This document shows, one piece after another, positions 47,845-60,378 of a stretch of DNA of 64,000 nt (position 1 is the first letter of the stretch; each line of letters starts with the position of its first letter). The position numbers and the translations under genes are program-made. The notes under the pieces were generated by a model that saw only the letters and a list, made by a program, of their open reading frames with translations, was not told where the DNA came from and ran no database searches. Source of the DNA: Flaccisagitta enflata (lineage: Eukaryota > Chaetognatha > Sagittoidea > Aphragmophora); the NCBI GenBank assembly GCA_965153355.1, contig OZ231126.1:58280001-58344000 (forward strand), read 5' to 3'.

Positions 47845-48260
47845 CTCTGTCCGTCCGTCCATCCGTCGGTCACGCTCGAATGAAAAATTGCAAAAAATAT
47901 AATACATAATCAGCTACGGTTAGGTCGGATAGGTCTGGTGATAGGTTGGATAGGTATTGGGATAGGTCTGATAGAGCTGGTGATAGGTCTGATAGAGCTG
48001 GAGATAGGTCTGATAGAGCTGGTGATAGGTCTGATAGAGCTCGGGATAGGTCTGATAGAGCTCATGAAAGGTCTGATAGAGCTCGGGATAGGTCTGATAG
48101 AGCTAGGAATGGTCTGATGGAGCTAGGGATAGCTATGGATAAATAACGCCCGGCGGGATAGGTCTGATGATAGAGCTAGGATAGGTCTGATGGAGCTAGG
48201 TTAGCGCGGCTATGAATTAATAACGCTCGGCGCACCGTCTTGGCCCGTGTATCCGGCCTT
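47845..48260 (-). mobile_element. Dispersed element with 20-bp internal array
   Basis: The + strand shows GTCCGTCCGTCCATCCGTCG, GTCACGCTCGAATGAAAAA, about 12 units of GGTCTGATAGAGCTNGGGATA (47930-48200), then CGCACCGTCTTGGCCCGTGT and ATCCGGCCTTG. No 3' hairpin is visible; the (ATTC)n region adjoins where it should be. Its 5' end coincides with the left limit of copy B. Confidence 0.75.
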
Positions 48261-48798
48261 GTTTTTTCGGCACTTAAGATGATCGTATATCTGAAAAGCC
48301 GCGCACATTTTTTGAACCATGAGACTTAATTGAAGAACCTCAATTTTGACTCGTTTCAAAAACTAGCAGTGCTCTCGTCGGGCGCCTCTCCCTGTCAACA
48401 AGTGAAAAGGACTTCTTGATAACGGACAGCGGCGTATGGGAGAAAATTGCTTGGGCGTTTCAGCTATCATCTGTTGCTAACAAAATGCATATCTGTTATA
48501 ATAGACGTTTTAATGCATCCTTTATTCGAAATTTAGATTAGTAAAATGGATGCCATCATGCCAGTATGATTACATGCATAGTCTCGTTTTGTTTGCGCCA
48601 CGCGGTAAATTATGCATATTATTTCGCGTGTTTAACTGATGAACGATAGTTTCCCGTCTTGTTTTATTCAGTAGCTATTTACTGTAATTCAGAGTCCAAT
48701 TCACAAGTATTCGTAGTTTGCCACGACCTATTTTCTTTAGTAATTCTAGTCAAATGGACTCATTGAACATTTAACTAAGTATTTAGTAACCCTTTTTG

Positions 48799-49345
48799 GG
48801 CAGCGGCCCCAAAGGGCCGATGTCCTGTAGGACACAGGGGGGAATTTCGAGACGTCCCCATCCGTCCGTCCGTCCGTCCGTCCTTCCGTCCGTCCTTCCG
48901 TCCCCTCTCTCTTGGCCATTGAGCCTCAAGTCTGCAGTCTTAAGCTCTGATTTTGGCCCTCTGAGCCCTCAAATTAGCCCTTTCAGACCTCAATTTAGCC
49001 CTCGAGAGCTGAATTCTGCTCTCCAGACCTCATATTTGCCCTGAAGACTTAAAATCAGCCCTCCAGACCTCAAATCATCCCTCTAGGCCTCAAATCAATT
49101 CTACAGGCCTCAAATTTGTCCTCTATGCCTCAAGCCCGCCCCCTAAACCTCAAATCTGCTCTTTTGGACTAAATTCTGCCATCCCGACTTAAAATCCGCC
49201 TCAGGACGTCCCGAAATTCACCCCTGTGTTTTACAGGACATCGGCCCTTTGTGGCCGCTGCCCTGCTCTCACTCCACTACTTCACTTGATCACTCCAAGC
49301 AGGGCATCGGGTACCGCTGACCATGTGCGATCCTTGGATGACTAG
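48799..49345. mobile_element. Element with inverted ends and 20-bp array, absent in copy A
   Basis: Inverted blocks GGGCAGCGGCC, AAAGGGCCGATGTCCTGTAG, and GAATTTCGAGACGTCC at the left match GGACGTCCCGAAATTC, CAGGACATCGGCCCTTTG and GGCCGCTGCCC near 49200-49262. An array of CCTCAAATCTGCCCTCCAGG-type units lies between. A single-copy 3' block ends CCTTGGATGACTAG-TT. Copy A has the empty site TAACCCTTTTTAACAGCGCA (about 27196-27215). No clear TSD. The CTAG end is compatible with, but does not prove, a Helitron. Confidence 0.85.
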
Positions 49346-50044
49346 TTAACAGTGCAATAGGTGCTGTTCTGTAAAAGAGATTTGGAAGCAGTCTTGAATG
49401 ACAAATATCCGATGATACTTTCTCTCCGTCTTAGCGAAGCTTCCCCAAGTTAATACGAGTATCCTGAAGTTAATCAGTGACTCAAAAGTCAAGCCGTGAC
49501 TCATTAAGTCAAGTGTGAATTGGACGTATCGAGGGTCGTTTGGCAGGCGAGGCAGATTATCCGCGTGGCATGTCGAACAAGCACGGTGCCTTGTCTGCCT
49601 TGGGTGGACACGGGCTCTGATCAATTGACGGAGGCGTTTGGAAAAGAATGAGGACAGGTTCGTTTCCGTGCTGTTTGATGGTGCATAGAATGAGGTTCGA
49701 TGCTTAATCATACGTGAAAATATCTTGTTTATATATCCTAACAATAATTTATCAATGAATCTTCCATGTTTCAAAATAAATCAATAATTGACATACGTAT
49801 ATACTCCATTTATTCCTTCCTTTATTCTTTATTAAAGAATCTAAGACCGACAGCTGCAGTCCCTTCCCATACGCCACTGAATACGGAACATCCGTATTTG
49901 GTTTATTGATCACGCCGATGCTAATGGACATGTATCAATTTTAGTTATGTCTAAATATATGGTTATAGGCTGAGACATTCCGCACTCGAAGCGATAATTG
50001 CGATATAAAGTGATAAAACACAATTTGACATGGGACAAGAACCA

Positions 50045-50082
50045 AAGCAAGCAAGTAATTAAGCAGGCAAGCAAGCAAGCAG

Positions 50083-50133
<51 letters not shown>

Positions 50134-50146
50134 CGCAAGCAAGCAA
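50045..50146. repeat. (CAAG)n microsatellite
   Basis: Shorter allele or paralogue of 28186-28352. Confidence 0.95.
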
Positions 50147-50278
50147 ATTCTCTGTTATTTCGATGAGACTCATATCGCCGTCTCGTCAAGAAAAGGAGAA
50201 GTTCGAGCCATACTGTGAAGCTGCCAATATTGATGAATAATGATAGAAACAATATTGTACAACGAAAAATCACGAGAA

Positions 50279-50454
50279 GGAAAGGCCGAATACGCGAAAA
50301 CTCAAGTCGCGGATGGGCAGAGGGAGAGATGAAAGAGACTTACCTAGTATTTGGGCAGGAGCAGCGATACGAAAAACGCTAGTAAATGCTGAAATAGCAA
50401 GTAATAACCAATAGACCGACGTAGCGGGTTTCTGAGTTGCCTGCGCGCGAATAA
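50279..50454 (+). mobile_element. Diverged hairpin-ended dispersed element
   Basis: Copy-B counterpart of 28481-28656, with the same worn GTTGCCTGCGCGCGAATAAAA end. Confidence 0.8.
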
Positions 50455-50486
50455 AAATCTGTCGCCCAATCAGATTTCAGAAAAAA

Positions 50487-50733
50487 CAAGGCCGGATACA
50501 CGGCTACAGAAAAAACAAGGCCGGATACACGGCTACCGAAGTCGCGTGCGGGTGGGCAGGGGCAGTGATAAGATGGGCTAACCAAGCATTTTGGCAGGAG
50601 CAGTAATGCGAAAAACGACCGTAAGCGCCGAAAAAGCAAAGTGTTACCGACCGACAGACCAACCGACGGACCGATTGACGGAGCAACCGACGGACCGACC
50701 GACATAGCGGGTTATAGAGTCGCGTGCACGTGT
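50487..50733 (+). mobile_element. Hairpin-ended dispersed element with tandemly doubled 5' terminus
   Basis: Copy-B counterpart of 28696-28914. Here the 5' end is present twice in tandem (ACAGAAAAAACAAGGCCGG ... CACGGCT, period 30 bp). Copy A has one. Confidence 0.85.
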
Positions 50734-51624
50734 TCAATGTACACAAACAGAACTTAATGTGGGCGTAGAGAGTTCACTGTTCAGAAGATCGCTTGATTGC
50801 GTTTATTGTCTGCAGTGGATTGCAAAGTTTTTTCGGAACTGATTTTCTATCGCCAACAACAAATAGGTTTCACGATAAGCGAAATGCTGGCCACTGTTGA
50901 ATATTACGATTAAAATGCAAGTCACGCTGTGTTTGTTTAAGTCTTATCTCCGCTGTTTGCGTCTGTCACAAATACTTACATGAAAGAAGGTCCAAATCTT
51001 TTACATCATTTACTGCTATACAGCCTAGATATGTCACAAAGTCCTTGCGATCTGAAGCATTTGCTTGAGACTGCAACCATAAATGTTCTACTTGCACAAC
51101 TAAAGCCAGACCTCGGCATAACGGTCTACGTGGGACTGGATATTTTTGACCATTAAAGAGTCACTGTTAAAGCAGAGGCTGTTAACAAGAGGTATTTTAA
51201 GATTACAAAAACCTGAATAATTATGGGACTTGAATATCTTGTCCTCTAAAGGCATTGTTATGGAGGCGGGGTCCCACTGTATTATTTCTAGAATGGATAA
51301 GGATAGGCTTTAGCGGGGCTATCAAAGCGAGGTTCAAGTGTATTCTGAGATCTGAAAAAAGAAAAAACAAACAAAAAAACAAAACAAAACAACGCAGTAA
51401 CAACAGAGAGAAATTCTCATCTTTCTTAAAGCTATGTAAAACAAAATGTTTTGAAAATGAAATGTATTTTTTAGAATGATTTTTATTCAACAGAACCTTT
51501 TACAATGTCACGTGACATTTCGCATGAACAGAAACCTTTTTATTCGGACACGTTCATTTTCAAATCCTGATTTTACTTCTTAGATCGTGATCATGCGATG
51601 TTTCTCTCTTTTGCGACAAACATA

Positions 51625-52038
51625 TAACAGGGATATGCTGACTACCTTATGTCTTTCTATTTTGGGTTGACATGGAATGTTTGAGGGAATGGTCTCATTC
51701 AGTGGAAAGGATTTTGATTTTAGGTTGTGGGTTGCATGAGCCTTTTACAATGGGAAGATCAGATGGATGTGAGGGATTGAGATTAGGACCCACAGTTCAG
51801 CAGCACATTCATCTGGTACTCTTTCTTGTCAGTGGCATTGTAGAAAACAGGTTAAAATCATGGATTTTTTCTTTCTGTTTGATGATGTCTTGAATTATTT
51901 CATGATAATGCTAAGGCAGACTTAGTTGTTTTGACTACTAAGGATAGTTGTGATGGGTCCGGATTAAACACCGGTGAGAGCTCCAAAAGCTCTCATCCTT
52001 TTGTAAATTAGGGTTGAGTAGTAATGTTGTCCAACTTT
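51625..52038 (+). mobile_element. Retro-tail-like insertion, absent in copy A
   Basis: Copy A reads GAGACAAACATACAGACAGA (36453-36472). Here CATA occurs on both sides (51621-51624, 52039-52042). The 3' part has a strong stem GAGAGCTCCAAAAGCTCTC and ends GTTGTCCAACTTT-CATAC, analogous to GTTGTTCCACCTAT-CATAC of the family ending at 44905. No reverse transcriptase. Confidence 0.65.
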
Positions 52039-52043
52039 CATAC

Positions 52044-52156
<113 letters not shown>

Positions 52157-52519
52157 CCGTCGATGATGAAATTGGAGAATGTAAGAATGGAAATGCGAAA
52201 CTCAAATTGAATAAAAATGTTTCACCAGATACATCAGCTCATTGGAAGCATCAAGACCAGAATTAAATTGAGACAGTTTGGCTACGGCACTGAAGAAAGA
52301 CATTGCTAGTTACCTAGTATTCAGTAGTACTGCAATTCATTCAATTCATGTGAAAGAAGTCACTTTGCTGATGCACAACTTTGATCGTCCTTTTCAGTTC
52401 ATAGATGTTCGTTCAATCGGTTTATCCCGATAATACCCAGCCATAAGCTGCAAAGTGGAAATGAAGATATCTCATCCGATTTCATGTGCCATGTGCAGGC
52501 TTTCGATCCCAATGGCAAG

Positions 52520-52554
52520 AAAAAAACAAAAAAAAAACACAAAAAACACACACA

Positions 52555-52602
<48 letters not shown>
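52520..52602. repeat. A-rich / (CA)n low-complexity tract
   Basis: Expanded within what is an ORF in copy A (36911-37282), breaking it. Confidence 0.9.
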
Positions 52603-52638
52603 ACACGACCAAACACGATTTTGCCCATTTAATCAAGA

Positions 52639-53084
52639 TAAGACGGCTAATTTTCGCTTTTCACTACACTTTTTGCATCATTATCTGGACTAAAATTGTG
52701 ATGGAATGCTCTCAAATGCTCTTAAATGCAAGGAAATTATGCATTTTCAAAAACATAGTTCTTTCTGTAACTGTTTTAAGAAGAAAACTATGTTTTTAAT
52801 TTTCTCAATTTTTCATTTTCTATACAATCTTAGAATTTCAACAGGCCTCCTGTCAGTGACAAAAAAATGAAATTTTCAGGAATTTGCAATATATTTTCTT
52901 TATTAATCCTAGCTTAATTTGGTTCTATTTCATGATTGAATGCAAATTTTGCAATACAATGATAATCATGACATATCTCAATGAATGTTTTGGTATAATC
53001 ATTCAGTTTCATTCATTTTTAATTTTTGATTTTATCCCCCATTGAAACACAAATGATGCCTTCGGAAGGACGCTGTCATGACTG
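52639..53084. mobile_element. Dispersed repeat insertion, absent in copy A
   Basis: Copy A reads AATCAAGATAACTGGAAATG (36976-36995). Here the sequence between AATCAAGATA and ACTGAAAATG matches 12520-13115 over several blocks (TTTTCAAAAACATAGTTCT, TCATTTTCTATAC). No terminal repeats were recognised. Confidence 0.7.
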
Positions 53085-53493
53085 AAAATGGCAGGGTCGT
53101 GAATGAGGACTGCTTGGCATTTGCTAAAAAAAATGACGATAACTGATATCTTCTTTAAAGTTCAAATAACCTCATGTCACCAAAAAAAGTGTCATGTACG
53201 CGACGGAGTTATTCAGCTATTTAACAATGTATTACGCGGCGCCAAAACACATACATGGTATATCTCATTAACAAAGTAGATTCCAACACAGAAAACAGCG
53301 AGCGAATTAAGGGGTTGTTTAAAAATGGAGAAGTGGGCCCTTGGGCCTCTGGCCTAAGTAGCCTGCTCAGCCGGATATTTGACTGACAAAAAATCGACCA
53401 TGAAAATTGCAAAAGCTTTTAAAACGGCGGGAAAATGAAATCAAGTTTGATGGAAAGGTGGAAAAAATGAGGTGAGAGGTGTTAGGAAGGAAA

Positions 53494-53688
53494 TAAGGCC
53501 GAATAAACGGCATAAGGCCGAATAAACGGCTACCCCAGTCGCGTGCGAGGGGGCAGGGGCAGTGATAGAGAAGATCACTGGGGCATTTGGGCAGGGGCAG
53601 TGAGCTCAAAATGCTCAAACCGACGGTTCAACCAACGGATGGAGGGATGGAAAGACGAGGCGGGGTGTACAGTCGCGTGGCACGCGAC
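53494..53688 (+). mobile_element. Hairpin-ended dispersed element with doubled 5' terminus
   Basis: Counterpart of 37965-38169, with ATAAGGCCGAATAAACGGC repeated in tandem at the 5' end only in copy B. The 3' end is CAGTCGCGTGGCACGCGAC. Confidence 0.9.
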
Positions 53689-53689
53689 G

Positions 53690-53985
53690 AAAAAAAAAAA
53701 GATACAAAAGCGAGAAAAAAATAGAAGAAAATAAGAAAAAAAAAGAAAAAAATGAAAAAAAAAAAAAAAAAAAAGAGAAAACAAAACAAAAACGAGAAAA
53801 AAAATAAAAAAACAAAAAAAAGAGAAAAAAAGAAGGAAAAAGAAGGAAAAAAAGAAAAAAAAAAAGAAAAAAAAAAGAAATCAAGAAAAAGGGAAAATGA
53901 AAAAGAAAAATTGAAAAAAAGAAAAAGAAGAGACAAAAAAAGAAGAGAGAGAGAGAAAAAAAAAGAAAATAGAGAAATGGACATA
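53690..53985. repeat. A/G-rich low-complexity tail
   Basis: Counterpart of 38170-38390, about 75 bp longer. Phe-rich and Lys-rich ORFs are artefacts. Confidence 0.9.
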
Positions 53986-54160
53986 CAAATCATGAGAACG
54001 AAAGTGAAGGGCATTCGGTGGAATTTGATGGTGAGGTATACTTAAAACGTTGAAAAGAAGAGGTAAGTATACAGATGCCAACATAAGCAGGCTTACTGAT
54101 TACTTTGAGGAGGTTGTACACACAGAAAAAGAAATCGCGCGATACGCGAGAGGGAGAAAA

Positions 54161-55865
54161 CAAGGCCAACACCTATAAGTCGCGTGCAGGACAAAAATAA
54201 CTAAACTGACGTGACTCCTTATTGTATCTTTTTATCAAAAATCAGACTTAATCCTGACCCAAACCAGACCCAAACCAGACTCAAACCAGACTCAAACCAG
54301 ACTCAAACCAGACTCAAACCAGACTCAAACCACCCACCCAAACCAGACTCAAACCAGACTCAAACCAGACTAAACCGACCTCAAAACCAGACTGAATCCA
54401 CTAAACCAGACTCAATCCAGACTCAACCAGGCTCAAACCAGACTCAAACCAGGACTCAAACTAAGACTCAAACCAGAGTCAAACCAGACTCAAACCAGAC
54501 TCAAACCAGACTCAAACCAGACTCAAACCAGAATTAAACCAGAATTAAACCAGACCTAAACCAGAATTAAACCAGACCAAAACCAGACCTAAACCAGACC
54601 TAAACCAGACATAAACCAGACCTTAACCAGACATGAATCAGACATAAACCAGACCTAAACCAGACCCAAAACAGACATCAATCAGACATAAACCAGACAT
54701 AAACCAGTTTCAAACCAGACTCAAACCAGACTTAAAACCAACTCTGGCCAGACTCAAGCCGGACTCATGCCGAACTCAAACCAGACTCAAACCAGATTCA
54801 AACCAGATTCAAACCAGACTCAATCTGGACTCAATCCAGACTCAAACCAGACTCAAAACAGACTCAAACCAGACTCAAACCAGACTCAAACCAGACTCAA
54901 ACCAGACTTAAACCAGACCTAAACCAGACCTAAACCAGACTCAAACCAGACTTAAACCAGACTTAAACCACACTTACACCACACTTACACCAGACCTAAA
55001 CCAGACTTAATCCAGACCTCATCCCAACCTAAATCCAGACTTAAATCAGACTTAAACCAGACTTACACCAGACTTGTAGCAGGCTTACACCAGGCTCACA
55101 CCAAACTTAAACCAGACTTAAACCAGACTTAAAAACCAGACTTAAACCAGACGACTTAAACCAGACTACTTAAAGACTTAAAACCAGACTTAAACCAGAC
55201 TACTTGGTGACTTAAACCAGACTTAAACCAAACTACTTGGTGACTTAAACCAGACTTAAACCAAACTTAAACCAGACTCAAACCAAGACTTAAACCAGAC
55301 TCAAACCAGACTTAAAGCAGACTTATAGCAGACCAAAAATGACAAAAGATGGAGTCCCCAGCCCGGACCCATGACGACTCAAGATGACCCAAAATGACCT
55401 ACAATGACCCAAAGTGAACCATAATATCCAAAGAAGACCTATTAAGACAAGAAAGAAGAAAAAAGCACAAAAATGAGTTAAATGATCAAAATGAACAAAT
55501 GACATAAATGACCAAAACATACCAAAAATGATGTCAACCACCAAAAATGACCAGAAATGTCCAAAATGGCTTGAAATGACTTAAAACTACTTTAAATGAC
55601 CCAAATGACACAAATGACATAAATGATAAAATGACATATATGATCAAATGATCAAAATGATCAAAATGACCAAATGACCAAAAAATTATTAAAAACAATC
55701 AAAAATGACCTAAAGCAACAAAAAATGACTCAAAATGACTCCAGACAACCCAAAATGACCATAAACGACGCAAAAAAGCTAAGTGTTACCGACCGTCGGA
55801 CCGACGGACGGACCGACGGACGGACCGACCGACGGAGCGGGTTGTAGAGTCGCGTGCACGCGACT
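54161..55865 (+). mobile_element. Giant hairpin-ended dispersed element (1.7 kb), absent in copy A
   Basis: It starts CAAGGCCAACACCTATAAGTCGCGTGC (long head, at 54161) and ends with a CCGACGGACGGACC array, GCGGGTTGTAGAGTCGCG and the hairpin arm TGCACGCGACT before A's. The interior is two arrays: about 100 units of AAACCAGACTC and variants (54235-55330), then AAAATGACC-type decamers (55370-55770). Copy A has the empty site GAGGGAGAAAAAAAGAGTGA (38887-38906), so insertion was exactly into the A-run. Confidence 0.95.
54235..55330. repeat. 11-bp minisatellite (AAACCAGACTC)n
   Basis: Roughly 100 degenerate units inside the giant element, with local higher-order patterns (ACTC, ACTT and ACCT variants in blocks). 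Confidence 0.95.
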
Positions 55866-56039
55866 AAAAAGAGTGAGGAGAATTCATTCATTTGATTTGA
55901 GCTGCGGCGTTTATACTACTCTCCTATTCCTGATTGATTTGATTACGCCAAAGGAAAGAAGCCAAAAACCGAGCAAGGCCAAGAAAGCAAAAAAAAAAAA
56001 AAAAGTGAAAATGACGGGCTTTGGTGAATGAATGAAGGA

Positions 56040-56260
56040 TTACGGAAAGGAAAAGAAAGAAAGTGTTGGGTTGGGGGCTAGAGATGAAAAGGTAGGGAAG
56101 ACAGAGGAGGCAGAGGGTGCATCGAAGGAAGAGTTGGAAAGGAAGGGACGAGAGAAGGCAAGGTAAGAAAGTGAGGGGAGGAAAGGGACGAAAGGAAAGG
56201 AGAGAAAGGGAGGAAGGTAGCAGGAACGCAGAGAGAGGTGGGGAGGGGGGGGTTAGTGGT
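56040..56260. repeat. Purine-rich GGAAGG region
   Basis: Copy-B counterpart of about 39090-39350, with a few internal deletions. Confidence 0.8.
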
Positions 56261-56458
56261 TTCATTTGTATCCGGAAGTGAATGGAAGGGGTATAGGGAA
56301 AAGAAGGTGTGACACTGACGGGAAAGACTGATGGGAAGACGAGACGAAAGCTGAAATGAGTTGATTTCAATGATACAATATAAATTTTGATTTAGGTTTA
56401 AATTTTCATTTTGCGATGGCTTACAGACTGTGGACTGAGGACTGAGGACTGTGGAATG

Positions 56459-57656
56459 CAGGCCCCTTGATTCTGGGGTATCGAGCAGCGCCGCTTGTCG
56501 GCAGGGTGAGAAGGATATCGGCAGGTCCCGGAAGAAGAAGGAGGAGAAGGATAGTCTAGTGTTGTTAGATGGTCAGGGGCGGTACCCGTGTCTCTGCCTA
56601 AGTTGGTTGTGGTTGAAGTTGAGGGGGAGCAGGGCAGAAATTAAAGGGTCGATGACCCATGTTCACACACATATAGACTTTTCTCCTTTTTCTCCTCCTC
56701 CTTCTCCTCCGCCCCTCCCCTCAAATCCCAGTCTCGAGGGCGCCCAAATTCCAGTCTCTAGGCCTCAAATCCCAGCTTAGGCCCAAATCCCAGCCTCAAG
56801 GCTCAAATTCTGTCTCCTGCCTCCAAATCCTAGCCTGGAGGCTGAGATTGGGCTTCAAGGCAGGGATCTGGCCCTCTTGTCTGAGATTTTGACCTTGAGG
56901 CTGAGATTTGGGCTTCAAGACTTGGAATCTGGGCCTTCAGGCTAGGATTTGGGCCTTCAGGCTAGAATTTGGGCCTCGAGGCTGGGATTTGGGCCTCAAG
57001 ACTGGGATTTGAGCCTCGAGACTGGAATTTGGGCCTCGAGACTGGGATCTGAGGGGGGACATAGGAGAAGGAGGAAAAATCCTACATGAAAGACAACACC
57101 GACTTGTGGGGCCGCTGCCCAAAAGGAGAAGAAGGGGAAGAAGGAAGAAGAAGACAAAGACGAAGACGAAGACTTAATAAGGGGAGAAATGATGGCTGAA
57201 GAATAGCAATTGAAGACAGCTATAGGATGATTTGCATATTGCAGTTTTGAGATTACCGCTCCATTGCAATGTCGCTGATTTGATTTACAGTCATTATGAA
57301 TTGGAATCATACATTGAACTTAATCTCAATTCTATTGTAAAATAGAAGGAGGAATTCTCATGATTATTGGTTAGTTGTCAACGTCGTTCTGCGTTTCACG
57401 TAGCATTCCGCATTAGATTTACGCTGATAAAAAAACCATTAAAAACACATTGCTCTCCTGAAATTGTCCTTTCTTCCTATTTTTCTTCTGAACAGGTGAG
57501 AATTTGGGTGTTTGCTGGACGCCTGTCTAGAGAACTTGTTCACTACTTGGTGAACTCCAAGAACTTCGAGTGAGGTAAGCATGGTAGGCACCGTGCTGCC
57601 ATAGAGTGCGATGGGGGAGAGGGCTTCTCGGCAGAAAAGAAGAATTAAGAGGCCTG
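56459..57656. mobile_element. hAT-type non-autonomous transposon, 8-bp TSD, absent in copy A
   Basis: The ends CAGGCCCCTTGATTCT and AGAATTAAGAGGCCTG are inverted. GTGGAATG flanks both sides (56451-56458, 57657-57664). Copy A has the single GGACTGTGGAATGTAGACTT (about 39548-39567). An 8-bp TSD with CAG...CTG ends is the hAT signature. The 1198-bp interior includes AGCAGCGCCGCTTGTCGGCAGG near the left, opposing CAAATCCCAGCCT/AGGCTGGGATTTG arrays, and no transposase ORF. Confidence 0.93.
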
Positions 57657-58433
57657 GTGGAATGTAGACTTTGGACTGAGAACAGGACTGCGGACTGTGA
57701 ACTAAGGACGGTGGATCGAGGACAGAGGACTGTGACATGTGAACTGTGGAGTGTGGACTTTGGAATGTGGACGGTGGACTGTAAACTGTGAACTGTGGAG
57801 TGTGGACTTTGGAATGTGGGCGGTGGACTGTGGACTGTACTCAGCCTGTAGATCGACTGTGAACGGACGGACTGGAGGGGCTAAGTGACGGGGGACACGT
57901 CGGACAGTCGGACAGTCGGACAGTCTCTCGAGTGCAAATGTGTCAGGTCGGCCGCTAAAAAAAAAAAAGGAAAAAAATACGAGAGAATCAAATCGAAGCG
58001 ACTCACGCGGACGATGGCGGCAACAACCACGCTTGTCAATTGTCATGAAGCTTTATAGTGAGTTTATTGGCGAAAAGACAATAAGAACGACACAGTTAAA
58101 GTTCAAAACCAGATTGTCGACGACGACGACTGATTAAAAGATACCGGCGCAGACGTTGACGACAACGACGACGACCATAAAAAACACAAGCGCTGACGAC
58201 GACGACGACGACGACGAAAACAATAAAAACAAACACCGGCGACGACGACAACGACGACGCTGACAACAGCGGGAAATCGTTGACGCGTAATAATAAGCAG
58301 CCACATGGTTTCTTGATGATAATGTCAACAAAGACGACACCGATGATAATGCTAATGATGAGCATCATAAGGGAAATTCTTTAATCTTCTGTAGTCAGCG
58401 AAAAAGGACAGCCCAAAGAAAAACCATGCAATT

Positions 58434-58674
<241 letters not shown>

Positions 58675-58897
58675 TTTGATATAATAAGATATAATATAAT
58701 GATGAAGCTGTCAAGGAGATTTGTCCATTTGCTAATTTGAGAATAACATTTGTCCGTCCATCCGCGGTTTTGCAAATTGCATCGGAGTGGTAATCTTCTT
58801 TATTGAGCGAAAGTCGTTCCGCGTCAGAGCTCAATACGCGCGTGGGAAAGACGACGGAGAGACGACCAAGTCCCTCGTATGTGTCAATATGGAAAAA

Positions 58898-59068
58898 TTG
58901 ACTTAGAATTACTTAAAATGACATAGAATGACTTAAAATGACTTAGAATGACTAAAATTAAGGTAAAGAAATAAGAATGATAAAAAAAGTAAAGTGTGAC
59001 CGACCTACCAACTGACTAACCAACCAACTGACGGACAAAGCAGGTTGTAGAGTCGCTTGCATGCAACT
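58898..59068 (+). mobile_element. 5'-truncated hairpin-ended element, absent in copy A
   Basis: Decamer units TTAAAATGAC, then AAGTAAAGTGTGACCGACC, a degenerate CCAACTGAC tract, CAAAGCAGGTTGTAGAGTCG and the worn hairpin CTTGCATGCAACT before A's. The CAAGGCC head is missing. Copy A has the empty site CAATATGGAAAAAAGTTCTT (about 40796-40815). Confidence 0.93.
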
Positions 59069-59764
59069 AAAAAAGTTCTTTTGATTCAGGGTTATGAATA
59101 ACAAAATATTCGATTGTTTACTTTTTTTTTTGTATTCGGCACAATTTGATATGATTATGTTTAGTTCAACAGACTGTCCAGTTATTGAAAATAAAATCTG
59201 ATATAACGAACTGAAAAATAATCCTGATGAAAAATGATTTTTTTCATGAATGGAAGAAATATGAAAATCGTTAAGCTTCCTTTTTCTCATAAGTACATGA
59301 ACATAGAATTCAGAATACTACAATACTTCAATTAACAAATCAAGGAAAAAAAAAGAATTGTTAAAAAAAAGAATGAAAAAAAAAACAACATTTGAGCAGC
59401 TGGAAATAAAATCAAAATGTTTTTTTTTTGCATATAGACACACCCAACTAAGTGTCGGCGTGCGTTCAAACCGCGTCCACTTTTGCGTAAGCGTATCAAG
59501 CGCAGATCTCGCGGCAATTATGTATTTAACCAGTGGGAGGCCGCGAGGACTAAATACGAGTAAAAAACGTCGGCGTTGGACTTGATAATAGATACACACA
59601 TTTAGAGTTCTATTCCATGTTCTATTCCATTCTATTTCATTCCATTTCTGTTTCAGTGATGAAACACCACTGGTGAGTGGTGAACCGATCATCAAGGCCG
59701 GTAGTTCCTTTCTTTTCCATTCTATTTTTCTTAGATAAGTGGCGCTTCATACTGCGCTCATCTA

Positions 59765-60378
<614 letters not shown>

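Noticed and set aside
47302-47883. 193-codon Ile-His-Ser-Phe ORF
   Set aside because: A translation of the (ATTC)n microsatellite.
49346-49774. 142-codon minus-strand ORF as a gene
   Set aside because: The corresponding part of copy A (about 27230-27900) is not open in the same frame, and no domain is recognised.
57496-57574. Captured exon inside the hAT element (acceptor-like AACAG and donor-like GGTAAGC)
   Set aside because: The open frame through it ends in a stop just before the donor and the other frames also have stops, so it is probably chance.
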